Positions 46,446-58,173 of a stretch of 64,000 bases of DNA are shown piece by piece. Each line of letters opens with the position of its first letter. The first letter of the stretch is position 1. Both the position numbers and the translations under genes were made by a program. A model generated the notes under the pieces. The model worked only from the letters and a program-made list of their open reading frames with translations, searched no databases and was not told where the DNA came from. This DNA is from Microvelia longipes (lineage: Eukaryota; Arthropoda; Insecta; Hemiptera; Veliidae): assembly GCA_018340805.1 (NCBI GenBank), contig JACMZG010001908.1, positions 40,709,627 to 40,773,626 on the forward strand, read 5' to 3'.

Positions 46446-47015
46446 CGGTGTCATTAAAGAATATTTTGCGAAACACGCACACACTTTTGTGATACAGCTA
46501 AAAGCATGAATATATTTGTCGTATTGAAACGAAACTTAGTGTACCTATTTATTACGTAAAACCTATTTACTCGTACACCTGTACCAAATTTCAACCCTAA
46601 TGGATCATTCAACGATTTTTTAGATTTAAAAAAACTCATGAAAGAAAAAGAAAAATTTGAACAATTCCTGATAGTAAGATAAAACTCATGAGTAACATGT
46701 TACTCTTATACATTTTTGCTGAATATAAAATTGATCGCACCATTTTTCCGCGTTTTAAATGACGTCATAAAAATTATTTTCCGGATAGTACGACTACACC
46801 TATGGACTGATTTTTGTAAGAAGTTTCAACTCTTTAGTATAAATACACTGAGTGCACAATGATAACAGACAAACAAACACAAACAAACATATATTTTGTG
46901 AAAACCACTTAAGACGACTTAAAACACCCAAACCGAATAACTCAGGTGACATCCCGATTTGGATTTTTTCCAAATACAATACTTCTCCTATAATTTTACG
47001 GTCTAAATGAGGAAA
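46446..47015 (-). repeat. 5S-like repeat family, copy 7b (5' two thirds), next to 7a
   Basis: A second minus-strand copy starts within the middle of the family (CGACAAATATATTCATGCTT) and runs to the terminal block around ACTTTTCCTCATTTAGACCG near 47010. Together with 7a it forms a head-to-tail pair whose junction is near 46445. Confidence 0.7.
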
Positions 47016-47144
47016 AGTAAAAATACATAAAAGTTTTTTTTAAAAATATGATATTTAATTAAAATAACAGGAATCTCAAAAAGAAAAAAATTAATTAATT
47101 AATTAATATAGGAAAATTTCATTAAAAATAAAAATCAGGACGTA

Positions 47145-47245
47145 TTTACTATTTGAGGACGAGCGAAGAGAGTCGGAAGTAGGGAGGATGAGCGCAGCAA
47201 ATTCAATGTGATGAGGAAAAGTCCGTGGTACCCCGTACCCGAATG
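47145..47245 (+). repeat. 5S-like repeat family, isolated 3' tail
   Basis: GAGGACGAGCGAAGAGAGTC, GATGAGCGCAGCAAATTCAA, GATGAGGAAAAGTCCGTGGT and ACCCCGTACCCGAA. Only the tail module is present, in the orientation opposite to its neighbours. Confidence 0.6.
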
Positions 47246-50138
47246 TTTCAAATGTATTAAAAGTTTAAATATTCAAAAATTCCTCAAAAAAGTCTGGGGT
47301 AAAAGTAACAGTAACAGATAAAAAAATACTTGGATTGTAGCAATAATATAATAATCCATAAGAAAGGAGAGAAAGGAACAAAGATGATTATGGTATCACG
47401 AGTCATAATTATAAAACTCTAATCATAAAACTAATTAATAATCATAAAACTCTATTTAAACACAATGTTTTTCATTTTCTTTCTTAACTTTATCTAGGAA
47501 GAGATAATTTCTCTTCAATATACCACTACTATTTTTATTCGCTTGTATCGTAATCATTCGGGTCGTTTATTTCATTAAGTTTTATCTAACAGCTTGACCT
47601 TAATTTTATCAAATTAAGTAGTACTTAGATAAACTTCATCATTCTATTTTTAGATCTTATATAACAAGTGTAAACCATCCATTTAAAAGTATTATACTTA
47701 TGTAATGGCCAAAATATTTGACACAAAAACCGCAGCAATTGTTTAGAGGGTCACATAACCGGATTTTATCGCATTTGTTTGCGTTGTCATCGATAACTTG
47801 ATTTTAATGTCGGTCACAAGGACCAAGGATTTGTTTTGGTTGTATAAATAAATATTAAGAGATCCTATAACAAGTTTCCTAAAAGAACCAAAAATCTTAA
47901 AAGCTGTTAGCAACTGTCTAAATAATCAAGTTTTAAAAAAAATCTTTAAAATATATTTGAATTAAGTCTTTGCGCAAATAGATAAGATGACTGTATAATA
48001 TATATAATATAGTCTCTACCCAATGTAGATGTTTTATAAACAAAAATTTTTAACATCGTATTTTTATACCACTTAGTATACACGTAATATTTATTTTAAA
48101 ACAAATTTAAGACGTTTCTTAAAAGTAATTTAAGAAACAATTTCCTGGGAGTGATTTTAATGCGTTAAGGCTCTTTCAGTTTTATCTGTATAGTGTTTAT
48201 TGTCTTAAATTGTAAATAGTGTGTAAGTATATATAGTGTATTATTGTATATTGTCACAAAAACAGAATGCGATGTTTGATAGGTTGGACACTGTGATAAT
48301 ATTGACTCTAAGGAAGCTAAAAATTAAATTTCACGTAAATTACGAATTTTATTGTGTAAAACTTTCAATTTTACATTATTTTAAAATTTTCCATTTGCTG
48401 CCCTAACGTTTTTATGTAATGTCATCTCTTCACGTTCAACAGGCCCTAGATGAAAAAAGTTAGTGTCTGTCTAGTATATAGTTGATAGATAATATCTAGT
48501 TTATAGATGAATACATGCAGGCTTATGTATATACTGTCCGTCCGAACTGCTCGACTTCTTTTAAGATAACATGATACAAAATTCAAGTCCTACAAAAGAT
48601 CGAAAAATTGTTTTTTTTTCTATTTTTCTACTAAGTCCTAAATCCGACTAAAATCTCAAAATATGCGGGTTTTTTATTATTTTTACATCAAATTTAAAAA
48701 TTATTGGCAAGAAAATAGTTTCTAGCCATAACTCAAGGCAGTATGATTTTTGAGATGTTTTAATCAAATACAAACACTCTTTGAATTTGCGATCTGAGTG
48801 TCCGAGTTGTTGAAAATAGTTTTTTATTTCACAGCTTGATTTGAATTTTAAATAACAGAAAATTATACAGGATTTTAATTTTAGTAACTTTTTTTTATTA
48901 TTTTAGTAAACATTTGCCTTCGTTGATATAAAAAGGGGTAAATGAATCGTATTATATTATAGAAGGAATGCTAATATAGACCTTAGCTAGGCATCTCACT
49001 CATTATTCCCAACTATTTAAGTAAATAATTCCTTTCTAAAACACTCTCAAAACACTCAGTTTTAAAAAGAAATGTATAAAAATAAACTACTCAATCAAAA
49101 TATACCATTCTAGGAGTAATTTAGATCAAATTTATAATATATAATAGATGTGAGATAAAATTCACAATCTATGCTATTCCGCAGGTATATCGGACTTGGA
49201 AGTGGACAAGCGGTCAAGCGGTCACTCCGAACCCAGCTTCGTTTCCGCCTCTAACTTAGCCTCCCTCTTCCCATCTTATATAATCTTTACGCTTAGAACG
49301 CTTTTAAAATTCCATTTATGTCCCGCAATAAACTATCCCTGAGGCAATTTTTAACACTCGTAAGCACGATCTTAAAACAAACTACATTTGGCTGTAATAA
49401 CTCGAATCATCAGGAAATATTATTTTTAAGCGCTCCAAAAAGTATAATTTATAATTTATCATATCGCACACCCGCCCATTTTATTACTTTAATTTTATGC
49501 TGTTTATTTTAGGAAGAGAAGGAAAGTAATAAATATTCTTTATTTGTATAAAAAAATAAAAAGCTATGATTTTCTAAAATTGTGATGAAGCATCGTATAA
49601 AATCTATCAAGTAAATCATTAAATTTAAATTTTATTCTATAATCTTATTGCCTAAAATCTTTTTTAAGATATATAGTTTTTAGGCAGTTAAAGCTTATGT
49701 GAAATGTCAATTCGAACAATTTCGAATTTTTTAATAAAACGAATACTCCAATATTTGTTTTTGAAATTCGTATAGCTATTGAAATGACAAAACAAATGTT
49801 TAAGTCGTAACTCGTCACTAATTGTAGCATTAAATGTACTATCGCCATATGAGAGGTGAATATCATCAAATTAACTAGCCACTTAGTGCATTCAGCTGAT
49901 TCTCAAAAATAGATAGTATAACTTCTAGACCATTTGTCATTCATGCAAACATTTCTAAGCCTAATTTTCAGCTGGCTACTTTACAGAGCAGCGAAAGTTA
50001 GTATAGGCTTGAAAAGACAAAACAAGTTGTGTTAACTAAATACCTGGCTGTTAATTGTTTTCACAGCATTTTTATTAGAATAAGTTGTCACAAATCAAAC
50101 AGTCTTCAAAGGAACAGATAGGATACATTTGTTTCTAC
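47246..50138. other. No gene identified
   Basis: A less AT-rich patch at 49170-49340 (GACTTGGAAGTGGACAAGCG, CTCCGAACCCAGCTTCGTTT) might be a fragment of a repeat or a short exon, but neither strand has a convincing frame with splice sites. The rest is AT-rich. Confidence 0.45.
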
Positions 50139-50515
50139 AAATGTTCATTCCAACCCTTAACCAAATGGCTCAATTGACGCTATAAAAGGTTAGAGCAAAT
50201 GTCCCACAAAGTAGATTTCTTTTTTCAAAGCATTTACTCGAAACCTTAACCAAATGGCTCAATTGACGCTATAAAAGGTTAGAGCAAATTTCCCACAAAG
50301 TAGATTTCTTTCTTAAAAGCATTTACTCAAAACCTTAGCCAAATGGCTCAGTTGACACTATAAAAGGTTAGAGCGAATTTCCCACAAAATAGATTTCTTT
50401 CTTAAAAGCATTTACTCGAAACCTTAACCAAATGGCTTAATTGACGCTATAAAGGGTTAGGGCTAAACACAAAGTAGATTTTATTTACAAAACGTTCATT
50501 TGAAACTCTAGCTAA
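50139..50515. repeat. 89-bp tandem array, four units plus partial ends
   Basis: CCAAATGGCT begins units at 50161, 50250, 50339 and 50428, exactly 89 bases apart, with a partial unit on each side. Each unit holds CTATAAAAGGTTAGAGC, then TCCCACAAAGTAGATTTCTT and AAAAGCATTTACTC. Unit 4 has an internal deletion. Confidence 0.95.
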
Positions 50516-51596
50516 ATTGTTCAAAAGTAACCTTTGTCAAAAGTAGGTTTATTGACCCACAAAGATTTTTTTTTAAAAATGGCTTTCTAGTGATTAAAGA
50601 GGTCTTTGTACTATGAAGTGATTCACCCGATCAAAAAAGGTCTCATTCATCACACAAAATTTAATTAAACACATTAGTTCCACGTATTACATATGATTGT
50701 AATACGTGTAACCAATGTGCGGAATTGATAAACTAATTTTTAATTTACAAATTTTGCTAAAACCTTTTAAATGCATTTAATATGTTAGAAGAGTGTTACG
50801 TTATAAATACATTTTGGAATTCTCTGAAAACTTTCATTTAAATTTACATCAACAATTACTTAATTTAATTTCACTTAAAAGTATTTTTTTGCGGAGATAG
50901 AATTGCGAAAAATATTAGCACCTATTAAATAAGGTGTTGTGTTAAACGTGATTGTTTTAGTTTCCTTCCTGTTTTTACAGGAACGTGTGCCTGTCCAGTG
51001 TCACGCACTACCAAATATTCTTCACTAGAACTTTGAGCAATACGATGGACAAGGTTTCGTATCGAGAAAATACAAAAAATCATGATAAATCACTGTCGCT
51101 TCTTTTTAGTAAATTCTAGAAAAAATCGAAGGAAAATATGAAAGTAAAATAGTTCAAATCTTTATAGTTGTTTTATAAAATTTTAAAAAAGTCGTGTAAA
51201 ATATGAAATTATTTCTTAGTATTAAATAGTTTTAAATAGATATATTTTTGCATAGAGAATATGAAACAAAAAATGCATGCTTATCACCACTATGTTTTAC
51301 ATATAACAAAATTGAATCTATGTTTATCAATGCTAGTTCAATTATTGTTTATCAAATCCTTGCGTTGTAAAGTGTACGTAAAATAAAATATCTATAAGTA
51401 AAATGGTCTTTCTATTGGTAAAATTTGATGTATAACTATGTTTAGTGATCTTTAAATTTATTATTTTACTCGAAGGTAGGTGTGAAATCCTACCTAAAGT
51501 TAAAACAAGTTTATACAAGTTAATTTAACTAGTAAAATTTTTAATTATTCACCATACTTGGCGATAAAACGAATTAAAAACTGCTATAAATGTGCG
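50516..51596. other. No gene identified
   Basis: AT-rich DNA without supported features. Confidence 0.5.
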
Positions 51597-51672
51597 TCCC
51601 CTGTGAGGATTAATCTAGGAAGCTACAAGTTAGGACCTGAAGGCGCTACCGACTGAGCTAAGGAGTGCAACC
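51597..51672 (-). other. tRNA-like sequence (decayed tRNA or SINE head)
   Basis: On the minus strand CTCCTTAGCTCAGTCGGTAG matches the D-arm/A-box consensus of tRNAs (TRGCNNAGYNGG) exactly. About 35 bases later AGATTAATCC matches the second half of a B-box. The acceptor and T stems do not pair well, so it is not an intact tRNA gene. A SINE head or an old tRNA pseudogene fits better. Confidence 0.45.
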
Positions 51673-51929
51673 AAAACTATTTTATTCCTTTTCTCTCTAT
51701 AGATTCAGACTCGAAATTAATTGTGTATTTTGTAACTCTACATAAGAGAAAAAAGTATAAATTTACATTGTGTTTAATTTACATAATTAACAAACATTTT
51801 GCCAAGCAAAGTCAGGCATCTTGTAAATTAAACTTTGTGTTGTCAGACTAAACTAACTATTTAAAAGTAAAATTTATTTGTCTTATCTGTTTATCATTAT
51901 AACGGATTTGCTAATATCATCCTTACAAC

Positions 51930-52562
51930 TTCAGACTCGCTTCGCTCGTCCTGCGAATATACAAGTCGTCAAATTTATACTGCAAAAAGTCATCGCACTT
52001 GTTACGCTCGTTCTTAGGTAGTAAATATATTCGTTTCTATCCTGAAACGAATCTCGATCTCCCAGCCTGGCACTAACCACGCTCAAGCTGCTTAAAGTTT
52101 ATAATTCACCAAAAATCATGGATATGATCGTCATAATTAAACTAAACTTGTTATACTTATTTATTACCTAAAGGTATAACCTTAATCCAAATTTCAAGAC
52201 AATTGAATTATTTTCCGATTTTTTACAATTATCAGCAATCCGATTATTGCTGTTAAATGACACCATCAAAATTATTTTCCGAATAGTACTACAGTGGCAG
52301 ACTAATTCTATTATATTCTACCGCTGTAGTATACTGATTTTTGTACAAAATTTCAACTCTCTATAACATAATTACATTAGGAGCTACGATGATAACAAAC
52401 ACACATACACACACACATACAGACAGACAACTTCGCAAAAACCACTCAGAAGGTCTAATAAACGTCTGAAACGGATAATTCCGGTGACATCCCGGTTTCT
52501 GATTTTTTGCGAACACAATACTTTTTTATATACCAACAGTATAAATGAGGAAAAGTAATAAC
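51930..52562 (-). repeat. 5S-like repeat family, copy 8
   Basis: Read on the minus strand it begins with the terminal TTACTTTTCCTCATTTATAC block at 52560 and includes AAGTATTGTGTTCGC, GAAACCGGGATGTCACCGGA and GAGCTCCTAATGT-type blocks. A 5S-like segment lies at about 52060-52097 (AAGCAGCTTGAGCGTGGTTA then GTGCCAGGCTGGGAG, with box C partly deleted). The tail ends in GACGAGCGAAGCGAGTCTGA. Confidence 0.75.
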
Positions 52563-52734
52563 AATAGTGTTTACTTTTTCCATTCAGGCTTAAGTTAAAA
52601 GTTCTAACTATAAGTTAAACATCTTATAACTAATATTTTTGTTTTACTCTCTCGAACAATGTAACGACGCCTTAAGGAGTAAGTTTTCTTTTTTAGCGAA
52701 TTTCCTTTGGGAATATTTGTTCTTATTTTCTCTT

Positions 52735-52790
52735 TTATTACTTTTCCTCATTTATACTTTAGGTACATAGGAAAAGTATTGTGTTTTTTT
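52735..52790 (+). repeat. 5S-like repeat family, isolated 5' terminus
   Basis: ATTACTTTTCCTCATTTATA followed by CTTTAGGTACATAGGAAAAG and TATTGTGTTT. Only the terminal imperfect hairpin is present. Confidence 0.6.
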
Positions 52791-54430
52791 TTCTTATTTT
52801 GAAACTAGAAAGCGTATTGTTAATCAAATTTTCAAGACTTTTTTTTTGTAGAAAACTTATGTTTTAAGTAAATAAAGGTTTATTATTAAGTTATGACGTC
52901 CTGTTATCAAATTGTTTTAGGCTTAGCGTACTCCACAGATTAAATCCAATTTCGCTCGTAACAATTAAGTTTTTTAGATTATGTTTACGGTCATTAAAAA
53001 ATATTTCTTCACCACATAAATCCACAAAAAATATTATATAAACTTTTATAATACATGTTCACACCTGTCTTAACGCATTTCCATCAGAAAATGAAGCTTT
53101 GGAGCGATCAATCCCTTTGTAATCACATAACACCTAATATAGTGCCGTATTATTGTTACATTATAGAATTTAAAAAAATAATAATAATAAACAGCGAAAT
53201 TAACAAATTAAAGAAAGTTCTAACGTCTTTTGATCAATATGTTTTTAAGTATCAATTTATTTAGACATTATTTATTAGATTTTACAAACCAGAAGTCAAC
53301 AGAGTTTAATAGTAAATTTTTCTAAATATTTCTGAATAAAACAGGTTTTTTAATTCAGTTGTTTATTATGAGAATGTAATGAAGCTAATATTACATCATA
53401 TGAACAAGTTTAGATTTTTTGGTTTACCTTTTCTTCCGCATGTCTCGTGGAGCGGTAGTCTCGTAGACACATCTGGTTTACTAAAGAACTACGACTCGCG
53501 GCTCTAATCAATCCTTTTTTGAAAAAAAAGCTGGACTTAATTACTAAAGTTATAAAACACGATGTCAATTTTTTTTTACAAAACCTGGTGACCTAATAAT
53601 TACAAACTTGTTTTTAATACTTTGTGCTAAAAAATGAAAGTAAACAAATTTTAAGAGATAAGGGACACAGTATAAATATATAGAGCAAATTTCTTATACT
53701 TCCTTACTTATTTAAATAATTTAACTATTAAATGTAATAGAATATTATGTGGTCTTTTCATTTTTGAATTTTGAATTGATTTATTGAAGCCTTTAAGCGA
53801 ATTTAAATCAACAAATATTTTATCGTGCGAAATTTCTTCAGTACATCGTATTTATAAGGCTAAGCCTGGTGTAGTTTATGCTTGTCATGCATAATAAAAT
53901 CATTAATCCCTATATCTATTTTGTTTTAACAAATCTCTAAAGGAAAAATGAACTTATTTTCCCTAATAGGAAAATGTATTGCAATACAAAATATTGTGGT
54001 AGTTATATTTTTTCATTAAAAATCCAAATTATAGCATCATTAAACCCCTCTAATAGTTATATAATATAGTTTAAATGCTGTTTGTAAACCTAGCAGTCGT
54101 ATTCCGGATAAGTGCGTTAGAGTGAGGCATAAATTGTGAACAAATTTCAAACAACTGACTAATTTAAACTTAACAAAAACATTAAATCCATTAATTTTGG
54201 TAATAAAGTGCCAATTATTTAAAATATAATACCTTCTTTAGCACTAACAACAGTGAATCATTTTTCAATACTCAGCCTTTTTATTTTTACCAATTAATTG
54301 AAAAATTATACATTTTTCCCCAAATTTTTGTAATAATTGGTATCTAGAGATCAGTCGGTGGTAGCTTTTGCATGAACAACAAAAAATATGCCCAATGAAA
54401 AAAGCTATGGGCGTGACTGTAAAATACAAC
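52791..54430. other. No gene identified; one weak tRNA-like stretch
   Basis: At 53446-53525 a CTCGTGGAGCGGTAGTC word followed by GGCTCTAATCAATCC and a T6 run loosely resembles a tRNA-derived Pol III unit. The A-box match is poor. The rest is AT-rich. Confidence 0.3.
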
Positions 54431-54431
54431 T

Positions 54432-54510
<79 letters not shown>

Positions 54511-54511
54511 T
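54431..54511. repeat. (TA)n microsatellite
   Basis: About 80 bases of TA with AATATA interruptions. Confidence 0.95.
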
Positions 54512-54534
54512 GTTCCTAGACGTTTCTACGCGCT

Positions 54535-54780
54535 ATCTAGTTGAAAACTCGGTACAAAAATCAACCTTATTAATGCTCAGAATACTAATGTTTACTAAAT
54601 GTGTATAACGTCATCAAGGTACAATAATGTGATTCAGCAAAAAGTTTAAAAAATGAGAAAACTTTGAAGAATTGTGCGATCAAGCTGAAAATTAATACAC
54701 GGTACTATGTATGGTTAACTCATGTACGAAGTTAATTTTTATTATTAGCATTAATTCTTATTTTATCGATTAACATATAT
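54535..54780 (+). repeat. 5S-like repeat family, strongly diverged fragment
   Basis: TTGAAAACTCGGTACAAAAA, TATAACGTCATCAAGG, GATTCAGCAAAAAGTTTAAA, GAATTGTGCGATCAAGCTGA and TTATTATTAGCATTAATTCT follow the order of the family's middle section. It is probably one of the oldest copies here. Confidence 0.5.
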
Positions 54781-55650
54781 AATCATACGTAAACAAATCG
54801 CGTTTATTGACTAATAAATATACAAATTTGCTTATATCGTGCCAGTATGACAATTACTTATTGAATAACTGATATATTTTTATTAAATACAATTTAGGTA
54901 TAGTTAATTTTTCATTAGCAGCGTATTGCATTAAAAAATAAGTACAATGTAAGCACTATCCTGGGCCATAAATATCTGCAAAAATCATTAAATGCATTTT
55001 GATAAATGTTAAATTCATGATATTTGTTGGTATAAAATAAGTTTATAACTAGATGTAATTGTATAATTGTGTTTTGCTGTTAAGAGTATAATCAAGTTAA
55101 TAAATAATGTAAGATATGAACTAGTTAGGAACGAGTCATCCGCAAGATATATCGAGTGGAACTTGTTCTGTATAACACTTAGCTTTGTACTGACTTCTAA
55201 CATTATATTACTAACAAGTAAAATATATTTAACAACTGTGTTTCATTAAATTCAGCACACTAAGTAAATAATTTATGATGATCAACTTTCCTATGGGATG
55301 TAATGGAAAACACCTTATCCATGTTTTGATTATTAATGACTAGCGCTGTATTACTTAGAGACAAAATTTAATGGTTTCAAACTCAAATTTGAGTTATTTC
55401 AGAGCCCTGTTTCTGCATCTAACTGATTTGGTACTCTTGTCAATTTAATAGACAGATGTAGTAAAGTATTGAAATTGGCACCCTTGAATGATGGTGATAA
55501 GAGCTATGATAAGACCTTCATTTCCAAACAATGCCGTAACTATACAGGCGATTTGACAAAAAGTTAATTCATTTTAATTTGTTCAATATTTAAGGTAAAA
55601 TTTTATGCGTTTTAGTTAAATTGTATGTTATTCATTTAAAAATAAACAAA
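54781..55650. other. No gene identified
   Basis: AT-rich DNA without supported features. Confidence 0.5.
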
Positions 55651-55977
55651 AATCGAAGAATCAGCTACCGTCGATACTTGCTGTTGGATATGAATATCCC
55701 TGGACTGGTTTCGGCATAACGCCATCATGAGCAGGCGGGGCAACACTCGAGCTCTCAGCTAATAAAGATATATCAGTGATTAACTTCTAGTCTCAATAAG
55801 CACGAGATCTTCAGAGGGCTCGTCGTGCTCATTGAGACTAGAAGTTAATCACTGATATATCTTTATTAGCTGAGAGCTCGAGTGTTGCCCCGCCTGCTGA
55901 TGATGGCGTTATACCGAAACCGATCCAGGGATATTTATATCCAACAGCAAGTATCGACAGTAGCTGATTCTTCGATT
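55651..55977. repeat. 327-bp near-perfect palindrome
   Basis: The left arm starts AATCGAAGAATCAGCTACCG and is mirrored to the last base by a right arm ending TAGCTGATTCTTCGATT. The arms are about 150 bases each with only a few mismatches, including AACACTCGAGCTCTCAGCTA and its complement. The loop is a dozen or so bases around ATCTTCAGAGGG. The base composition is much less AT-rich than the surroundings. No reading frame fits. It may be a foldback transposon or a locus giving long double-stranded RNA. Confidence 0.85.
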
Positions 55978-56213
55978 GCTTCTTCAACTTGCGGTAAATA
56001 CAACCTTTTTAATAAATAAACTCTTAACAATATAATTTTTTACTGATATAAATAAGTTTACATGCAACAATTTATTTATTTATAATTGACGGCGTGAGGC
56101 ATTTACAAAAATACTTAAGATTTAAACACACTACATTGAAACAAAATACATCGGAAAAAGTTTAAAACAAAAATAAAATTTTACAATTAATACTGAAAAA
56201 AATGAAGAATAAA
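55978..56213. other. No gene identified
   Basis: AT-rich spacer between the palindrome and the TATGCTAC terminus. Confidence 0.5.
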
Positions 56214-56310
56214 TAGTATATTATGCTACTAGGCAGCAAAATAGAATTTCGCAGAAAAGTTTTATAAAAAAGCCCCCAAGGCGAGGGCAGGCTATGCAAA
56301 TTTCTAGCAT
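56214..56310. repeat. TATGCTACTAGGCAG terminus of a hairpin element (single end)
   Basis: TTATGCTACTAGGCAGCAAA, then AGTTTTATAAAAAAGCCCCC and GCGAGGGCAGGCTATGCAAA. This is the reverse complement of the right end of the element at 57500-57756. The remainder of this copy is missing or replaced by the adjoining reverse-transcriptase remnant. Confidence 0.6.
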
Positions 56311-56750
56311 ATTTATTTGTTTCGATAGAATAAAAGTCTTTTGGAGAACGATAAATAAAACCTAACAGTTTAAAAGATTTACTAACCGCTTGTTGAATGT
56401 GACGATCGAAGGTAAGTTGATTATCGTTGAGTACACCTTTATCAGTAGTAATTAAGACGCGCTCTAGAGTCTCGTAGTGGATAAAGTTGTTAAAATTGAT
56501 TGGGGTATTATTTCTAAAAAGGATATAGCTTTATATTTCTTAATATTGAGTTTCAGAAAACGATTTAAAGAATGTTGAATATTTAAGCAATCGAGAAGTG
56601 ATTTAATTTTAAAATATAGTCTAAGATATTTAGCGAAGAGAGAAAGAAAAAGAATATTTGGAAGAATGGTGTAAACGTCGTTTTTGAAAATAATAAAGGA
56701 AAGAGGGTCTAAATGGGATCTTTGAGAGACTCCGGTGAAATTATTGTAAG
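56300..56750 (-). pseudogene. Decayed LINE reverse transcriptase fragment
   Basis: Read on the minus strand in shifting frames, this gives pieces of a non-LTR reverse transcriptase. First comes a TGVSQRSHLDPLSFIIFKND box near 56690-56740, where functional enzymes have GVPQGS-LGP. A YLRLYFKIKSLLDCLNIQ stretch follows, with the position of the catalytic FADD no longer intact (LFAKYL). Last is KGVLNDNQLTFDRHI and SKSFKLLGFIYRSPKDF near 56310-56440, a very typical post-polymerase segment of Jockey/CR1-group elements. Stops and frame changes interrupt it and no long frame survives, which is why it is easily missed. Confidence 0.7.
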
Positions 56751-57499
56751 ATAGGTATTAAAGGATTTTATAATTATTAAACTTTTAAAGAATAGGTTTT
56801 TAGAAAATGATTTGTGGCGGAAACTCGAAAAATTCCTTATGAGGTAGCCCTACAGGTTATTTTTTCTGAGCAGTCTATTTCAATACTAAAAGAGCTCTGA
56901 TGCAAAAACTGTTTGAATATTATGTCTCGATTAAAAACTTTTCTTACTGGGTAAATTTGATGTTAGGCTTAAGATTTAAAGATTATTCAGTCTTTCTGTA
57001 AACATGTTGGCACATAGCAGTTTTGTCAAAAATCTCAGTCAAAACATAAGTTGATAAATTATCCAAATAGGTCCTAGATAACATATTACCGGTGGGCTGG
57101 AAAACGGGGATTTCCTCTCTGAAAATAGGAGCGTAGAGTTATTGACTCCCTTACTTACGGCTGCAAAATTTCTCATTACTGAACTGATTTTAAGCTGCAA
57201 AATGTCATTTTGCCTACGCTGTCAACAAAATATTTAAAAACAGTACGGGAAAATTGCTTGGTAACACAAAACCTCCTAGGGAGTTATGGTGCATTTAAAT
57301 ATAATGTTAAGAAAGTCAAAACTCCCAAGAAGGAGAAATGAAATTATTTTAGGTTATTATGTTGTATTATCAATTAAATTAATGAAAACATTAGTCCTTT
57401 TATCTAAATTGATTGAAAATAATATATTCATATTAAACGTTATATTTTGAAGAATAATTAACTCTCGTATATTTTGTTCTGCCGTAAGTAGATAAAATA
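56751..57499. other. No clear gene; possibly more decayed LINE sequence
   Basis: This continues upstream, on the minus strand, of the reverse-transcriptase remnant and may be further decayed LINE. I cannot identify motifs. Confidence 0.3.
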
Positions 57500-57756
57500 A
57501 TACATGCTACTATGCAGCAAAGGAAGCATTGCTGATTCGTTCTAGCATATGTCTGCATCGGCTACGCCTCTGCAGGCAAATCGCCATTTGCCTGACTCGG
57601 CTTCGCCTCGTCAGTCAAATGGGTTGATTACCAGCCTCAGCTTGCGCTTCGGCAGGTAATTTCAATAGCCTGCTCTCGCCTTCGGCTCGGGGGCTTATTT
57701 ATAAAACTTGTCTGCAAAATTCCATTTTTCTGCCTAGTAGCATAATAGACTACTTT
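57500..57756. mobile_element. Small element with TATGCTAC-type ends and internal GC-rich hairpins (X)
   Basis: The ends are CATGCTACTATGCAGCAAA on the left and TTTTTCTGCCTAGTAGCATA on the right, an imperfect inverted pair. Inside are four or so adjacent hairpins, each with a core like CTCGGCTTCGCCTCG flanked by short complementary words. Examples are ATTTGCCTGAC...GTCAGTCAAAT, ATTACCAGCC...GGCAGGTAAT and TGCATCGGCTACGCCTCTGCA. There is no coding content. Confidence 0.6.
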
Positions 57757-58173
57757 CGGTTAGCAGAAATAGATTAAATATTAATTTATCTACTCCTTGT
57801 ATTGTAAGTTCTACTTACAGTCTTGTTATCTCACACTGTAAATGTACTTTTACTCCCTAGGGAGGAAAAGTGAAAGTGTTGCCAACTTGACAGAAGTTTT
57901 TAGTAAAAGTTTTAGGAATTTTTTTCGGTGTTATGTTGGTACTACGGGTGGAATATACAATATACACACGCTAATGTTTAAATTACAAATATAGTATAAC
58001 ACGTTATTCTATTGAAAGCTTACAATAAAATAATGTGAAGATAGTGGCTTGATTCTCTCTTCATCAGAGTAATTGACATGGTAAGAATAAACTAAACTAA
58101 CACAATAACAATTAAGGAGCTGAAGAATATATTAATAGTTGTTAGTATTAGTTCTCTAGTCGTAGATAAATTT
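57757..58173. other. No gene identified
   Basis: It contains the palindromic TTTTACTCCCTAGGGAGGAA near 57848, similar to words near 30170-30700. Otherwise it is AT-rich. Confidence 0.45.
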
